Source: Mycolicibacterium sp. MU0050 (lineage in GTDB: Bacteria > Actinomycetota > Actinomycetes > Mycobacteriales > Mycobacteriaceae). From it: a stretch of DNA of 64,000 nucleotides. The stretch is from assembly GCF_963378085.1 (NCBI RefSeq), contig NZ_OY726395.1:124001-188000 (forward strand), written 5' to 3'. The notes below the pieces were generated by a model. That model did not search any database and was not told the origin of the DNA. It saw only the letters and a program-made list of their open reading frames with translations. Below, piece after piece: positions 1-17,300 of this stretch (position 1 is the stretch's first letter; each line of letters begins with the position of its first letter). A program made the position numbers and the translations under genes.

Positions 1-58
1 CCAGGGCGGCGACCGCGCTCATGGCTGTCGAGAGCTTGCGTCGACGTCGGTTTGGCAC
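1..58 (-). CDS. erp: Exported repetitive protein Erp, N-terminal fragment
   Basis: Only the first 19 codons lie in the window; the gene continues to the left. The reverse strand reads GTG then MPNRRRRKLSTAMSAVAAL, which I recognise as the start of mycobacterial Erp (PirG): a basic n-region followed by the hydrophobic part of a signal peptide. A purine-rich ribosome binding site (GAGGAG, plus-strand 65-70) sits 6 bases upstream of the GTG. Erp is a secreted surface protein with central proline/glycine-rich repeats, needed for normal growth in host cells; those repeats are outside this window. Divergent pairing with glf matches the M. tuberculosis order. Identity is well supported by the leader sequence and by synteny, but completeness cannot be judged. 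Confidence 0.85.
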   Translation of the reverse strand, partial: MPNRRRRKLSTAMSAVAAL

Positions 59-3551
<3,493 letters not shown>

Positions 3552-3559
<8 letters not shown>

Positions 3560-4124
3560 ACCTGAGCGGATCGCCGCCGCGCCCGCAGAGGTCCCCTCGC
3601 GCACGCCCGAGGAAGCCGCCCTGGTGGCGGTGCAGGCCGCCCTGGCGGACCGCCAGGGTGTACTCGGGGTCGCGCGGGCGATGTCGCACTTCGGCGAGCA
3701 CAGCCTCGGCTGGATGGCGGTCGCCGCCACGGGCGCGCTGGCCTCGCCGCGCCGCCGTCGGGAGTGGGTCACCGCGGGAGTCGGTGCGTTCCTCGCGCAC
3801 GCCGCGGCCGTCGTCATCAAGCGGGTGGTCCGGCGCACCCGGCCGGCGCACCCGGCGATCGCCGTCAACGTCGGCACCCCGAGCCGCCTGAGCTTCCCCT
3901 CGGCGCACGCCACCTCCACCACCGCGGCGGCCATCCTGCTCGGCCGGGTGACCGGTGCACCGCTGCCCGCGTTGCTGGTGCCGCCGATGGCGTTGTCGCG
4001 CATGGTGCTCGGCGTGCACTACCCCTCCGACGTCGCGGCCGGCGTGCTGGTCGGCGCGCTCGTGGCCAAGGGCACCGAGGCTGTTTCGGTCCGGTTGGAC
4101 CGCCGTAACAGAGGAGATCGATGA
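3552..4124 (+). CDS. PAP2-family phosphatase (Rv3807c-type, candidate decaprenylphosphoryl-phosphoribose phosphatase)
   Basis: A 190-residue protein with all three PAP2 acid-phosphatase motifs: K-x6-RP at 90-98 (KRVVRRTRP), PSAH at 116-119, and SR-x5-H-x3-D at 149-160 (SRMVLGVHYPSD). Hydrophobic segments around 73-90 and 120-145 suggest membrane association. The gene lies between glfT2 (8-bp overlap) and ubiA (4-bp overlap). The ubiA product makes decaprenylphosphoryl-5-phosphoribose, so removal of the 5-phosphate is the obvious role, and this is the proposed role of the M. tuberculosis equivalent. The specific substrate is an inference from context; the phosphatase class is clear from the motifs. 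Confidence 0.88.
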
Positions 4125-5032
4125 CTGAGACTCCCGAGGTCGCCGGCCCACCGAAGACTCTGATCGGCGGCGTCGTCAAGGCGCTGCGACCGCGCCAGTG
4201 GGTGAAGAACCTGCTGGTGCTGGCCGCTCCGCTGGCCGCACTCGGCGGCGAGGTGGACTACGACTACAGCTTCGTGCTCAGCCGGGTCGCCATCGCCTTC
4301 GTCGTGTTCAGCATGGCGGCGTCGTGCATCTACCTGGTCAACGACGCCCGCGACGTCGAGGCGGACCGGCAGCACCCGACCAAGCGGTTCCGCCCGATCG
4401 CGGCCGGGGTGGTGCCGGAGGGATTGGCCTACGCGCTGGCCGCCGTGCTCGGCGTCGCCGCACTGGCGATCTCCTGGCTGGTCGAACCCAACCTGGCAGT
4501 GGTGATCGCGGCCTACCTGGCCATCCAGCTGGCGTACTGCTTCGGCCTCAAGCATCTGGCCGTGATCGACATCTGCATCGTGTCCTCGGCGTATCTGATC
4601 CGCGCCATCGCCGGCGCCGCGGCCGCCAATATTCCGCTGTCCCAATGGTTCCTGCTGGTCATGGCGTTCGGCTCGCTGTTCATGGCGGCGGGCAAGCGCT
4701 ACGCCGAACTGCAGTTGGCCGAGCGCACCGGGGCCAAGATCCGCAAGTCCCTGGAGAGCTACACCAGCAGCTATCTGCGATTCGTGTGGACGCTGTCGGG
4801 CACCGCCGTGGTGCTCTGCTACGGACTGTGGGCCTTCGAGCGGGACGGCAACGCCGGGTCGTGGTTCGCGGTGTCGATGATCCCGTTCACGATCGCGATC
4901 CTGCGCTACGCCGTGGACATCGACGGCGGCATCGCCGGTGAGCCAGAAGACATCGCGCTGCGGGACCGGGTCCTGCAGTTCCTTGCGGTGGCGTGGATCG
5001 GAACAGTCGGTGCCGCGGTCATCTTCGGCTGA
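4121..5032 (+). CDS. ubiA: Decaprenyl-phosphate phosphoribosyltransferase
   Basis: A 303-residue integral membrane prenyltransferase-fold enzyme. It transfers 5-phosphoribose from PRPP to decaprenyl phosphate, the first committed step to the arabinose donor DPA. The UbiA-family Asp-rich motif is present at 74-82 (NDARDVEAD), followed by the conserved KRFRP. A second conserved loop (GKRYAEL) lies near residue 190. About nine hydrophobic segments are visible. The start overlaps the upstream phosphatase stop (ATGA). Members of this family have been linked to ethambutol resistance in M. tuberculosis. The reading frame of the downstream aftB is already open inside this gene. Confidence 0.95.
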   Translation: MTETPEVAGPPKTLIGGVVKALRPRQWVKNLLVLAAPLAALGGEVDYDYSFVLSRVAIAFVVFSMAASCIYLVNDARDVEADRQHPTKRFRPIAAGVVPEGLAYALAAVLGVAALAISWLVEPNLAVVIAAYLAIQLAYCFGLKHLAVIDICIVSSAYLIRAIAGAAAANIPLSQWFLLVMAFGSLFMAAGKRYAELQLAERTGAKIRKSLESYTSSYLRFVWTLSGTAVVLCYGLWAFERDGNAGSWFAVSMIPFTIAILRYAVDIDGGIAGEPEDIALRDRVLQFLAVAWIGTVGAAVIFG

Positions 5033-5060
5033 CGCCACTCCCACTCTGCGCCGGGCGCCG

Positions 5061-7100
5061 TTGTCGCCCAAGGAGTCCGGTTCGCCCGCTGCGGCCGTCC
5101 CCGGGCCGTCGGCCGCCGTCGGACGGCGGGCGCCGTTGCTGCCGTTCTTCCCGCTGCCCGTCTCCGCGCGGATCAGTCTGTGGTGCAGCCTCATCGTGGT
5201 CGCGGCGTTGTTCGGCTGGGGCGCCTGGAAGCGTCGGTGGATCGCCGACGACGGCCTGATTGTGCTGCGGACCATCCGGAATCTGTTGGCGGGCAACGGG
5301 CCGGTGTTCAACGCGGGCGAGCGGATCGAGGCCAACACGTCCACGTTGTGGACCTACGTGATGTACCTCGGGAGCCTGATCGGCGGGCCGGCCCGGCTCG
5401 AATACGTGGCCCTGACGGTGGCGCTGGTGCTTTCGGTGCTCGGCGTCGTGCTGGTGATGCTCGGTGCCGCCCGGCTCTATGCGCCCAGCCTGCGCGGGCG
5501 CGGCGCCCTGCTGTTGCCGGCGGGCGCGCTGGTCTACATCGCCATCCCACCGGCCCGCGACTTCGCGACCTCGGGCCTGGAGAACGGCATGGTGCTGACC
5601 TATGTCGGCCTGCTGTGGTGGATGCTCGTCTGCTGGTCGCAGGCGTTGCGGACCGAGGGGCAGCGGCGCAGCTCGCCGTGGAGCGCGAACGGCACGGCAT
5701 TCCTCGGCGCGCTGTCCTTCGTCGCCGGCCTGAGCGTGTTGGTGCGCCCGGAGCTCGCGCTGATCGGCGTGGGTGTGCTGGTGCTGCTGCTGGTGACCAC
5801 CGCAGGCTGGCGTGGGCGGTTGTTGATCGTGGTGGCCGGCGGGCTGGTGCCGGTCGGTTACCAGATTTTCCGGATGGGCTATTACGCGCTGCTGGTGCCG
5901 GGCACCGCGGTGGCCAAGGAGGCCTCCGGCTCCCGGTGGGAACAGGGCTTCTTGTATCTGGCCAACTTCAACAACCCCTACCTGCTGTGGATCCCGGCGG
6001 TGCTGCTGATCGCGCTGGGTCTGCTGCTGGCGGCCACCCACACCCGGCCCTGGTGGATCCACCACGAGGTGGCCGGCGGTCACAGCCGGCTGGTTCGCAC
6101 GCTGCAGAGCCCGCCGACGGTGGTGGCGTTCTTCGTCCTCAGCGGCCTGATCCAGGCCGTGTACTGGATCCGTCAGGGTGGCGACTTCATGCACGGCCGG
6201 GTGCTGCTGACGCCGCTGTTCTGCATGTTGGCGCCGGTGGCGGTGATCCCGATCGTCAAGCCCGACGGCACCCGCTTCTCCAGGGAGGCAGGCTATCTGC
6301 TGGCCGGTGCCATGACCGTGCTGTGGGGATCGGTGGTGGCGTGGGCGCTGTGGGCCGCGAACTCCCCCGGCATGGGGTACGACGCCACCCGGGTCACCTA
6401 CTCCGGGATCGTCGACGAGCGTCGGTTCTACTCCCAGGCGACCGGGCACGAGCACCCGCTGACCGCCGCCGACTACCTGGACTATCCGCGGATGCGGGCG
6501 GTGCTGGTGGCGCTGCGGAACACGCCCGACGGCGCTCTGCTGTTGCCGTCGGGCAACTACGACCAGTGGGACGTGGTCCCGGCGTATCCGCCGCCGCTGC
6601 CGCCGCCGGGTCCCGGGGAGGCGCCGCGGAATCCCGAAAGCGTCCCGCACACAGTCTTTTTCACCAACCTGGGCATGCTCGGCATGAACGTCGGCCTCGA
6701 CGTGCGGGTGCTCGACCAGATCGGCCTGGCCAACCCGCTGGCCGCGCACTCCGACCGCCTCGAAGACGGCCGGATCGGCCACGACAAGAACCTGTTCCCG
6801 GACTGGGCGGTTGCCGAGGGGCCGTTCCTCAAGGAGCCGCCCTACATCCCGGCCTATCTCGACGAGGGGTGGATCCGGCAGGCCGAGGCGGCGCTGAAAT
6901 GTCCGGCCACCGAGATGATGCTCAAGTCGATCCGGGAACCGCTGGGACCGCGCAAGTTCCTGTCCAATGTGCTGCGGGCCTACGACTACACCAAGTACCG
7001 CATCGACCGGGTGCCGATGTACGAACTGCAACGCTGCGGGCTCCAGAGTCCGGAGCTGCCGGAACCGCCCTATACGGGCCTGCCGGCGACGGGCCCCTGA
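5061..7100 (+). CDS. aftB: Terminal beta-1,2 arabinofuranosyltransferase AftB
   Basis: A polytopic GT-C glycosyltransferase that uses decaprenylphosphoryl arabinose to add the terminal beta-1,2 arabinofuranose residues of arabinogalactan at the periplasmic face. The first transmembrane helix (ARISLWCSLIVVAALFGW) is followed by the acidic loop RRWIADDGLIVLR, characteristic of AftB. Many further hydrophobic helices and a soluble C-terminal third follow. The start is uncertain: no in-frame ATG lies between the ubiA stop and the first helix. TTG 5061 (679 aa, 28 bp after ubiA) and TTG 5136 (654 aa) are the realistic choices. ATG 4938 would overlap ubiA by 95 bp and is unlikely. The M. tuberculosis protein is about 627 residues. 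Neither TTG has a strong ribosome binding site, which fits coupled translation from ubiA. Confidence 0.9.
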   Translation: MSPKESGSPAAAVPGPSAAVGRRAPLLPFFPLPVSARISLWCSLIVVAALFGWGAWKRRWIADDGLIVLRTIRNLLAGNGPVFNAGERIEANTSTLWTYVMYLGSLIGGPARLEYVALTVALVLSVLGVVLVMLGAARLYAPSLRGRGALLLPAGALVYIAIPPARDFATSGLENGMVLTYVGLLWWMLVCWSQALRTEGQRRSSPWSANGTAFLGALSFVAGLSVLVRPELALIGVGVLVLLLVTTAGWRGRLLIVVAGGLVPVGYQIFRMGYYALLVPGTAVAKEASGSRWEQGFLYLANFNNPYLLWIPAVLLIALGLLLAATHTRPWWIHHEVAGGHSRLVRTLQSPPTVVAFFVLSGLIQAVYWIRQGGDFMHGRVLLTPLFCMLAPVAVIPIVKPDGTRFSREAGYLLAGAMTVLWGSVVAWALWAANSPGMGYDATRVTYSGIVDERRFYSQATGHEHPLTAADYLDYPRMRAVLVALRNTPDGALLLPSGNYDQWDVVPAYPPPLPPPGPGEAPRNPESVPHTVFFTNLGMLGMNVGLDVRVLDQIGLANPLAAHSDRLEDGRIGHDKNLFPDWAVAEGPFLKEPPYIPAYLDEGWIRQAEAALKCPATEMMLKSIREPLGPRKFLSNVLRAYDYTKYRIDRVPMYELQRCGLQSPELPEPPYTGLPATGP

Positions 7101-7105
7101 GGTCG

Positions 7106-7129
7106 CCCGGCGCCGTCGGTAACGCCGGG
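7106..7129 (+). terminator. Possible hairpin terminator after aftB
   Basis: A 7-bp GC stem CCCGGCG/CGCCGGG (7106-7112 and 7123-7129) with a 10-base loop begins 5 bases after the aftB stop. There is no T-tract. This is the usual look of weak mycobacterial terminators, so it may separate the galactan operon from the antigen 85 genes, but the stem is short. Confidence 0.35.
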
Positions 7130-7141
7130 ACGCCCCGGTAG

Positions 7142-8215
<1,074 letters not shown>

Positions 8216-8259
8216 TACAACGGGAACCGACAAGGGTCGATCGTCGATTCTGTGGTTGA

Positions 8260-9423
<1,164 letters not shown>

Positions 9424-9440
9424 CGAGTAACAGCGTTTCC

Positions 9441-9473
9441 CAGCGGCGGTGGGCCATCGGCCCACCGCCGCTG
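9441..9473 (+). terminator. Strong intrinsic terminator after fbpA
   Basis: A perfect 15-bp stem, CAGCGGCGGTGGGCC paired with GGCCCACCGCCGCTG, has a 3-base ATC loop and starts 18 bases after the fbpA stop. There is no T-tract, as is common in mycobacterial hairpin terminators. It should largely separate fbpA from the downstream MPT51-type gene. The palindrome would work in either direction. Confidence 0.75.
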
Positions 9474-9606
9474 TGTCGTCGGTGGCGTCGTGGCCGCGCC
9501 AGGATTGGCCGGACCCAACGTCTCGGCGTGCGGTGATGTGGTTCACTACGTTGCGGACGGGGCGGCCATGACAACGAACGAGGGGCGCACGAAGGTGGGT
9601 ACGACG

Positions 9607-10506
9607 ATGTGGACAGCGATGGTGCGCGTGATGTGCGCAGCGGTTCTGGCGGTCGGGCTATGGGGGGTGGGCACCGTTTCGGGCACGCCGGGAGCCGCGC
9701 ACGCCGACGGCGTCGAGTACCTGCAGGTGCCCTCGGCGGCGATGGGCCGCGACATCCCGGTGGCATTCCAGGCGGGCGGCCCGCACGCGGTCTTCCTGCT
9801 CGACGCCTTCAACGCCGCGCCGGACGTCTCCAATTGGGTGACCGTGGGTAACGGCATGAATGCGTTGGCGGGCAAGGGCGTCTCCGTGGCCGCGCCGGCC
9901 GGCGGCGCGTTCAGCCTCTACACCAACTGGGAGCAGGACGGCAGCAAGCAGTGGGAGACGTTCCTGAGCACGGAACTGCCCGACTGGCTGGCGGCCAACA
10001 AGGGCCTGTCGCCCACCGGGCACGGCATCGTCGGGGCCGCCCAGGGCGGGACCGCCGCGGTGACGCTGGCGGCGTTCTACCCGAACCGCTTCCGCTACGC
10101 GGGGTCGATGTCGGGCTTCATGAACCCCTCGAACACCTTTCTCAACGGCGCCATCCAGGCCGGGATGATGCGCTTCGGCGGCGCGGACGCCAACCGGATG
10201 TGGGGCCCGGCGCAGCTGGGTCGGTGGAAGTGGCATGACCCGACGGTGCACGCGCAGCTGCTGGTCGACAACAACACCCGGCTGTGGGTCTACTCGCCGC
10301 AGTCCCTGACGGCCAGCGACCCTGCGGCGATGATCGGCTACGCGGATCAGGCGCAGGGCAGCAACCGGTCCTTCTACTCGACCTACCGCTCCATCGGCGG
10401 GTCCAACGGGCACTTCGACTTCCCGACCAGTGGCGACCACGGCTGGGGCTCGTGGGCGCCGCAGCTGGGCGCGATGTCCGGCGACATCGCCGCGGCACTT
10501 CGCTAG
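9607..10506 (+). CDS. fbpD: MPT51/antigen 85-like protein without catalytic serine
   Basis: A 299-residue secreted alpha/beta-hydrolase-fold protein, the same length I recall for M. tuberculosis MPT51 (FbpD). The signal peptide ends near PGAAHA. The mature part shows MGRDIPVAF, LDAFNAAPDVSNW, NWEQDGSKQWETF and SGDHGWGSWAPQLGAMSGDI, all typical of this subfamily. The nucleophile elbow reads GAAQGG instead of GLSMAG, and the Glu position of the triad is lost, so mycolyltransferase activity is not expected. The family has been linked to binding of fibronectin or surface ligands. I chose ATG 9607 for length and the AAGG box 11 bases upstream. ATG 9568 is also in frame. Confidence 0.92.
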   Translation: MWTAMVRVMCAAVLAVGLWGVGTVSGTPGAAHADGVEYLQVPSAAMGRDIPVAFQAGGPHAVFLLDAFNAAPDVSNWVTVGNGMNALAGKGVSVAAPAGGAFSLYTNWEQDGSKQWETFLSTELPDWLAANKGLSPTGHGIVGAAQGGTAAVTLAAFYPNRFRYAGSMSGFMNPSNTFLNGAIQAGMMRFGGADANRMWGPAQLGRWKWHDPTVHAQLLVDNNTRLWVYSPQSLTASDPAAMIGYADQAQGSNRSFYSTYRSIGGSNGHFDFPTSGDHGWGSWAPQLGAMSGDIAAALR

Positions 10507-10583
10507 CAGTGCGCCCAAGGGCCGTCGGGCCAGCGGGTCCGCGGCCGACCGGGCAGGGTGCCGGTAGCCGGTAACGTGGAGTC

Positions 10584-11045
10584 GTGTTGCAGCGGACCAG
10601 GTGGTTTCTTCGAGGGCGGGCGCCCGTGCTGACGGCGCCCTCGCTCTTGGTGGCCGCGACGACGGCTGCCGCGGTGTGTGCTTGCTCACCCGGCGAGACG
10701 GTGGTGACGTCCTCGCCGGTCCCGGAGGACCCCGGCGCCGCCTCGGTGGGCCACCCGCACGCCGGCGACCTGGCCACGACCGACGAACAGCGCGAGTTCC
10801 TCGAGGCGCTGGCGAAGGCCGGCGTGCACCCGTCGAGCGACCTCATGGCGCTGTCGATAGGCTCCTACATTTGTCAGGCGCATGGAGCGGGACAAAGCGA
10901 TCAGGCGGTGCGGGATTTCGTACTGCCGCTGATCCGCGGCGACCTGCGCGATGCGCACCCTGACGTCGCGGCTACGGCGATGACCAATCAGGTCGACGCC
11001 GTGACATCGGTGTACATGCGCGTCGCAACCGACCGACTCTGCTAG
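10584..11045 (+). CDS. Small secreted DUF732-like protein
   Basis: A 153-residue protein with an N-terminal hydrophobic stretch (about 14-35) ending AAAVCACSPGE, which could be a signal peptide or a weak lipobox. The mature part (REFLEALAKAGVHPSSDLMALSIG, then ICQAHGAG and later RVATDRLC) has the helical, two-cysteine pattern of the mycobacterial DUF732 family of small exported proteins of unknown function. The start is GTG 10584. It stops 9 bases before culp6, so the two are probably cotranscribed. I do not recall an equivalent at this position in M. tuberculosis. Function is unknown. Confidence 0.75.
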   Translation: MLQRTRWFLRGRAPVLTAPSLLVAATTAAAVCACSPGETVVTSSPVPEDPGAASVGHPHAGDLATTDEQREFLEALAKAGVHPSSDLMALSIGSYICQAHGAGQSDQAVRDFVLPLIRGDLRDAHPDVAATAMTNQVDAVTSVYMRVATDRLC

Positions 11046-11054
11046 CAGGAGAAG

Positions 11055-12068
11055 ATGGCTCGCACAACCAAGGCTGCCCGTCGCCGTCGGCACCGCATTC
11101 TCGGCCTGATCGCCGCCGCGGCCGTCGCTGTCGTCATCGCGCTCGTCGTGGCCCTCATCGTGATCATCGTCCGGCGTCCGGAGGCCCCGCCGACGGCGGT
11201 GCCGCCTTCGGCGATCCCGCCGACGTCGGCGCCCGACCGCAAGCCGCGACCCGAATTCCAGGACGCCAGCTGCCCGGACGTGCAGGCGCTGGTGATCCCG
11301 GGAACCTGGGAGTCCTCGCGCGCCGACGACCCGCTCAATCCGACGCAGTTCCCGCTGTCGTTGATGCTCAAGGTCAGTCGCCCGCTGCAGGAGCAGTTCG
11401 GCACCGACCGGCTGCAGGTGTTCACCGTTCCCTACACCGCGCAGTTCCACAATCCGTTCTCCGCCGACGGGCAGATGTCGTACAACGACAGCCGCGCCGA
11501 GGGCACCCGGGCCGCGGTCAAGGCGCTGACCGACATGAACGAGCGGTGCCCCCTGACGAGTTACGTGCTGATGGGCTTCTCCCAGGGCGCGGTGATCGCC
11601 GGTGACATCGCCAGCGACATCGGCAACGCGCGCGGGCCGGTCGACGAGGACCTGGTGCTCGGTGTGACGTTGATCGCGGACGGCCGCCGGGAGATGGGGG
11701 TCGGCAAGGAGATCGGTCCCAACGCCCCCGGCCACGGCGCCGAGATCACCCTGCACGAGGTGCCGATGCTCTCGACGCTCGGCCTGGCGATGACGGGGCC
11801 GCGCCCCGGCGGCTTCGGCGCGCTCAACGACCGGACCAACCAGATCTGCGCGGCCGGTGACCTGATCTGCGCGGCACCCGACGGCGCGTTCAGCATCACC
11901 AACCTGCCCCGGACGCTGGAGACGTTGGCCGGCGGCGCCGGTCAGCCGGTGCACGCGCTGTACGCCACTCCGCAGTTCTGGAGCCTGGACGGCCAGCCCG
12001 CCACCGAGTGGACGCTGAACTGGGCGCGCGGGTTGATCGAGAACGCCCCGCATCCCAAGCACGGCTGA
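11055..12068 (+). CDS. culp6: Cutinase-like phospholipase/thioesterase Culp6 (Rv3802c-type)
   Basis: A 337-residue membrane-anchored serine hydrolase. An Arg-rich cytoplasmic N-terminus and one transmembrane helix (about 15-38) are followed by a Pro-rich linker and a cutinase domain. The nucleophile elbow is GFSQG with Ser at 176, one residue from Ser175 of the M. tuberculosis enzyme. Paired cysteines ([19 protein letters not shown]) fit the cutinase disulfides, and [16 protein letters not shown] carries the likely catalytic Asp. The M. tuberculosis enzyme is essential, acts as a phospholipase/thioesterase and affects envelope lipid balance. A good AGGAGAAG ribosome binding site precedes ATG 11055. 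It sits between the mycolyltransferases and the mycolate condensation genes. Confidence 0.92.
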   Translation: MARTTKAARRRRHRILGLIAAAAVAVVIALVVALIVIIVRRPEAPPTAVPPSAIPPTSAPDRKPRPEFQDASCPDVQALVIPGTWESSRADDPLNPTQFPLSLMLKVSRPLQEQFGTDRLQVFTVPYTAQFHNPFSADGQMSYNDSRAEGTRAAVKALTDMNERCPLTSYVLMGFSQGAVIAGDIASDIGNARGPVDEDLVLGVTLIADGRREMGVGKEIGPNAPGHGAEITLHEVPMLSTLGLAMTGPRPGGFGALNDRTNQICAAGDLICAAPDGAFSITNLPRTLETLAGGAGQPVHALYATPQFWSLDGQPATEWTLNWARGLIENAPHPKHG

Positions 12069-12121
12069 CAGACCGCTGCCGGGGGTTTTGTCACCTCCTT
12101 GCAACGATCAGGTAGGGGGAT

Positions 12122-12150
12122 TTGTCCACAGCCCTACCGGCCCGTAACAT
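12122..12150 (+). promoter_or_regulatory. Candidate promoter of fadD32-pks13-accD4
   Basis: TTGTCC (12122-12127), a 17-base spacer and TAACAT (12145-12150) form a plausible SigA-type promoter in the 263-bp gap between culp6 and fadD32. It would give a leader of roughly 175 bases that contains the hairpin at 12208-12239. This is pattern matching only. Confidence 0.5.
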
Positions 12151-12207
12151 TAAGAACAGACTAAGAGCTGTGCGCTGTTGGCCTCGTGCCGGAGCGATCC
12201 GCCGGCG

Positions 12208-12239
12208 AACCTCAGGTCGTCTGTACGATCTGTGAGGTT
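12208..12239 (+). promoter_or_regulatory. Hairpin in the fadD32 leader
   Basis: AACCTCA (12208-12214) pairs with TGAGGTT (12233-12239). Inside it, GGTCGT pairs with ACGATC (one G-U pair, a 2-base bulge) around a CTGT loop, giving 13 bp in total. It ends 92 bases before the fadD32 ATG. It could be an operator, an RNA stability element or a transcriptional pause. No T-tract follows, so it is not a convincing terminator for culp6. Confidence 0.45.
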
Positions 12240-12331
12240 TGGGGTCAGCGTCACGCGGCTCGGCCCAGCTCGCCGTGCGTCATCGGACATGACGTCGCAG
12301 CTGACCCGTAGCAGGTCGACAGGAGATATGT

Positions 12332-14224
<1,893 letters not shown>

Positions 14225-14308
14225 CAATCGAGGCGAACCAGAACGCGAGCTGAGCTGGGACGCGTCCGCGGGGAAGATTCTCCGCCGAAAGAAGATGTGA
14301 GGCCTTCG

Positions 14309-17300
14309 ATGTCTGAAGACAACGCAAATCCCAACCACTCGGATCCCGAGGCCGTCGAGGATCCGGCCGCCGGGGACACCGGGGCGCCGGCCGAGGCCGC
14401 CTCAGGTGCGGTCGTTCCCGCCGGCACGGATATGACCGTGCCGGAGATGCGGGCCTGGCTGCGGAATTGGGTTGCCAAGGCGACGGGCCAGTCGCCGGAT
14501 TCCATCAGCGAGTCGGCCCCCATGGTCGAGCTGGGCCTCTCCTCGCGCGACGCGGTGGCGATGGCGTCGGACATCGAGGACCTCACCGGGACGACGTTGA
14601 CCGCGACGGTGGCCTTCCGGCATCCGACCATCGAGGCGCTGGCGCAGGTGATCGTCGAAGGCGAGCCGGAGGACGAGTCCGCGACCGGCCCGGAGGAGGA
14701 CTGGTCGCGGCCCGCCGAGATCGACCCGTACACCGCCGACATCGCGATCGTCGGGGTCGCGACCCGGCTGCCGGGCGACATGAACTCCCCGGCGGAGCTG
14801 TGGGCCGGGCTGCTCGAGGGCCGCGACGCCATCACCGATCTGCCAGAGGGCCGCTGGTCGGAGTTCCTCGACGAGCCGCGCATCGCCGAGCGCGTGGAGC
14901 GCGCCCGCACCCGCGGCGGCTACCTGACCGACATCAAGGGGTTCGACGCCGAGTTCTTCGCGTTGTCGAAGATGGAGGCCGACAACATCGATCCGCAGCA
15001 GCGGATGGCCCTGGAGCTCACCTGGGAGGCCCTGGAGCACGCCCGGATTCCGGCGTCGAGCCTGCGGGGTGGACCCGTCGGCGTCTTCGTCGGCAGCTCC
15101 AACAACGACTACAGCTTCCTGTCGGTCGCCGACCCGACGACCGCGCACCCGTACGCGATCACCGGCACCACCAGCTCGATCATCGCCAACCGGGTGTCCT
15201 ATTTCTACGACTTCCGCGGGCCGTCGATGGCCATCGACACCGCCTGCTCGAGCTCGCTGGTCGCCATCCACGAGGGCGTGAAGGCGTTGCGCGCCAAGGA
15301 AGCCGACGTGGTGGTCGCGGGCGGCGTCAACGCCCTGATCACCCCGCTGGTGACCATCGGCTTCGACGAGGTCGGCGGCGTGCTGGCGCCCGACGGCCGG
15401 ATCAAGTCCTTCAGCGCCGACGCCGACGGCTACGCCCGGTCCGAGGGCGCGGGCATGCTGGTGCTCAAGCGCGTCGCCGACGCCCGCCGCGACGGTGACG
15501 AGATCCTCGCGGTCATCGCCGGCAGCGCGGTCAACCACGACGGCCGCTCCAACGGCCTGCTGGCGCCGAACCCGGACGCGCAGGCGGAGGTGCTGCGCAA
15601 GGCCTACAAGGACGCCGGCATCGACCCGCGCACGGTCGACTACATCGAGGCGCACGGCACCGGCACCATCCTGGGTGACCCGATCGAGGCCGACGCGCTG
15701 GGCCGGGTGGTCGGCAAGGGCCGCCCCGCGGACCAGCCGGCGCTGCTGGGCGCGGTGAAATCCAACATCGGCCACCTGGAATCGGCCGCGGGCGCGGCCA
15801 GCATGGCGAAGATGACGCTGGCGATCTATCACGACAAGATCCCGCCGTCGATCAACTACGCCGGACCCAACCCGTACATCGACTTCGAGAAGGAACGGCT
15901 CAAGGTCGCCGACACCGTGACCGAGTGGCCGCGCTACAGCGGCCACAAGATCGCCGGCGTCTCCGGCTTCGGCTTCGGCGGCGCCAACGCGCACGTCGTG
16001 GTCCGTGAGGTGCTGCCGTCGGACCTCGTCGAGCCCGAACCGGTCGAGGAGACGCAGCCGGACAAGCCCGCCGGCTCCGACGCCGACGCGGTGTACGTCG
16101 GCGGCGTCCGGATGGACGAGTACGGCGAGTTCATCGACGACGAGGATTCCGACGTCGGCGACGACGCGTTCTACGGCCGCGTCCCCGACGAGGACCCCGA
16201 ACTGCCCGGGCTGACCGACGAGGCGCTGCGGCTGCTGGAGGTGGCCCGCGAGGAGCTGGCCGCCGCCGAGGCCGAAGATCCCGTCAAACCCATTGTCCCG
16301 CTGGCGGTTTCAGCGTTCCTGACCTCGCGGAAGCGGGGCGCGGCCGCTGAGCTCGCGGATTGGATCGACAGCGAGGAGGGGCGGTCCACCCCGCTGGAGG
16401 CCATCGGCCGGTCGCTGTCGCGGCGCAACCACGGCCGGTCCCGCGCGGTGATCCTGGCGCACGACCACGACGAGGCCGTCAAGGGTCTGCGCGCGCTCGC
16501 CGAGGGCAAGCAGAGCCCGCTGGTGCTCGCGGCCGACGGCCCGGTGACCAACGGCCCGGTGTGGGTGCTGGCCGGGTTCGGCGCGCAGCACCGCAAGATG
16601 GGCAAGAGCCTGTATCTGCGCAACGAGACGTTCGCCGAGTGGATCAACAAGGTCGACGCCCTGGTCCAGGACGAGCTGGGTTACTCGATCGTCGAGCTGA
16701 TCCTCGACGACTCGCAGGACTACGGCATCGAGACCACGCAGGTGGTCATCTTCGCCATCCAGGTGGCGCTCGGTGAGCTGCTCAAGCATCACGGCGCCAA
16801 ACCCACTGCGCTGGTGGGACAGTCGCTGGGCGAGGCCGCGGCGGCCTACTTCTCCGGCGGCCTGAGCCTGGCCGACGCCACCCGCACCATCTGCTCGCGT
16901 TCGCACCTGATGGGTGAGGGCGAGGCCATGCTGTTCGGCGAGTACATCCGGCTGATGGCGCTGGTGGAGTACTCCGCCGACGAGATCAAGACGGTGTTCT
17001 CCGACTACCCGGACCTGGAGGTGTGCGTCTACGCCGCCCCCACCCAGACCGTGATCGGCGGTCCGCCCGAGCAGGTCGACGCGATCATCGCGCGGGCCGA
17101 GTCGGAGGGGAAGTTCGCCCGGAAGTTTCAGACCAAGGGCGCCAGCCACACCCAGCAGATGGATCCGCTGCTCGGTGAACTGGCGGCCGAGCTGGTGGGC
17201 ATCGAGCCGCAACCGCTGCAGACGGCGTACTTCTCCACCGTGCACGAGGGCCAGCTGATCCGCGCCGGCGCCGACCCGATCCACGATGTCGAGTACTGGA

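Noticed and set aside
4938..5060. Upstream ATG for aftB
   Set aside because: It would overlap ubiA by 95 bp and encode a region that only mirrors ubiA in another frame.
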